Below are positions 27,472 through 27,512 of a DNA stretch of 27,512 nucleotides, in pieces; position 1 is the stretch's first letter; the number at the start of each line of letters is the position of its first letter. The DNA is from a virus, in the IMG/VR virus record IMGVR_UViG_3300037245_000406, positions 1-27,512 of that record; one strand, given 5' to 3'. Under the pieces are notes generated by a model. It was not told the origin of the DNA. It searched no databases and saw only the letters and a program-made list of their open reading frames with translations. The position numbers and the translations under genes are program-made.

Positions 27472-27512
27472 CTTGGATTGACTCTCCAATTTCGCGAAAA
27501 AACACGCATCTG

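Noticed and set aside
1-27512. CRISPR array, insertion sequence, attachment site or rRNA
   Set aside because: No regularly spaced repeats beyond those listed, no transposase or integrase genes, and no rRNA-like segments were seen.

Overview
The window looks like part of a tailed phage genome (or prophage) of HK97-like siphovirus organisation. All convincing genes lie on the minus strand, so the gene order runs from the right edge to the left edge. The evidence is the continuous order of P27-type small terminase, large terminase, HK97 portal, U35-type prohead protease, HK97 major capsid protein, head-tail connectors, tail tube, frameshifted tail chaperone and tape measure. Shine-Dalgarno sites are strong, ATGA/TGATG/TAATG coupling is common, and several sigma70-like promoters can be read. 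The host cannot be determined. No integrase, lysis gene or DNA polymerase is visible.

Structural module (27471 to 10973): packaging and head genes come first. Between the capsid-adjacent gene and the first head-tail connector lie a CmoB/DUF1698-like methyltransferase and a methyltransferase-glycosyltransferase fusion, a likely virion- or host-modification cassette. Neck genes follow, then two tandem tail-tube paralogues, a gpG/gpGT pair with an A AAA AAC slippery site, a short tape measure (469 aa) and five unassigned tail-tip/fibre-like or Cys-rich genes. The capsid gene has a promoter inside the end of the protease gene, and a terminator-like hairpin lies in its leader.

Accessory and recombination module (10812 to 4790): a TTGACT-N17-TATATT promoter, with 10-bp phased A/T repeats upstream, precedes a run of small genes. 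After them come an XRE regulator, a RecE-like PD-(D/E)XK exonuclease, a probable single-strand annealing protein and a Rad50/RecF-like ATPase. Between the last two lies a remarkable RNA-like element: a perfect tRNA-style acceptor stem and D-arm enclosing three tandem T-arms, all with TTCRANY loops.

Small-gene module (4713 to 1): a dense run of small genes, including a RuvC-like nuclease, an ASCH-like protein, Cys-rich putative zinc binders and two membrane proteins. Two promoters here (about 4435 and 297) share an 11-bp upstream box, GATAAAATAAT, plus GATTTGAC and GGTACAYTA. The transcript predicted from the second begins at the first base of a perfect 16-bp + 12-bp H-type pseudoknot that buries the Shine-Dalgarno of a 41-aa ORF. 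Two small genes are flanked by direct repeats (29 bp and 23 bp), suggesting cassette-style gain and loss.

The least ordinary observations are the triple-T-arm RNA (6399-6541), the promoter-linked pseudoknot (153-321), the repeated promoter architecture and the modification cassette in the head operon.
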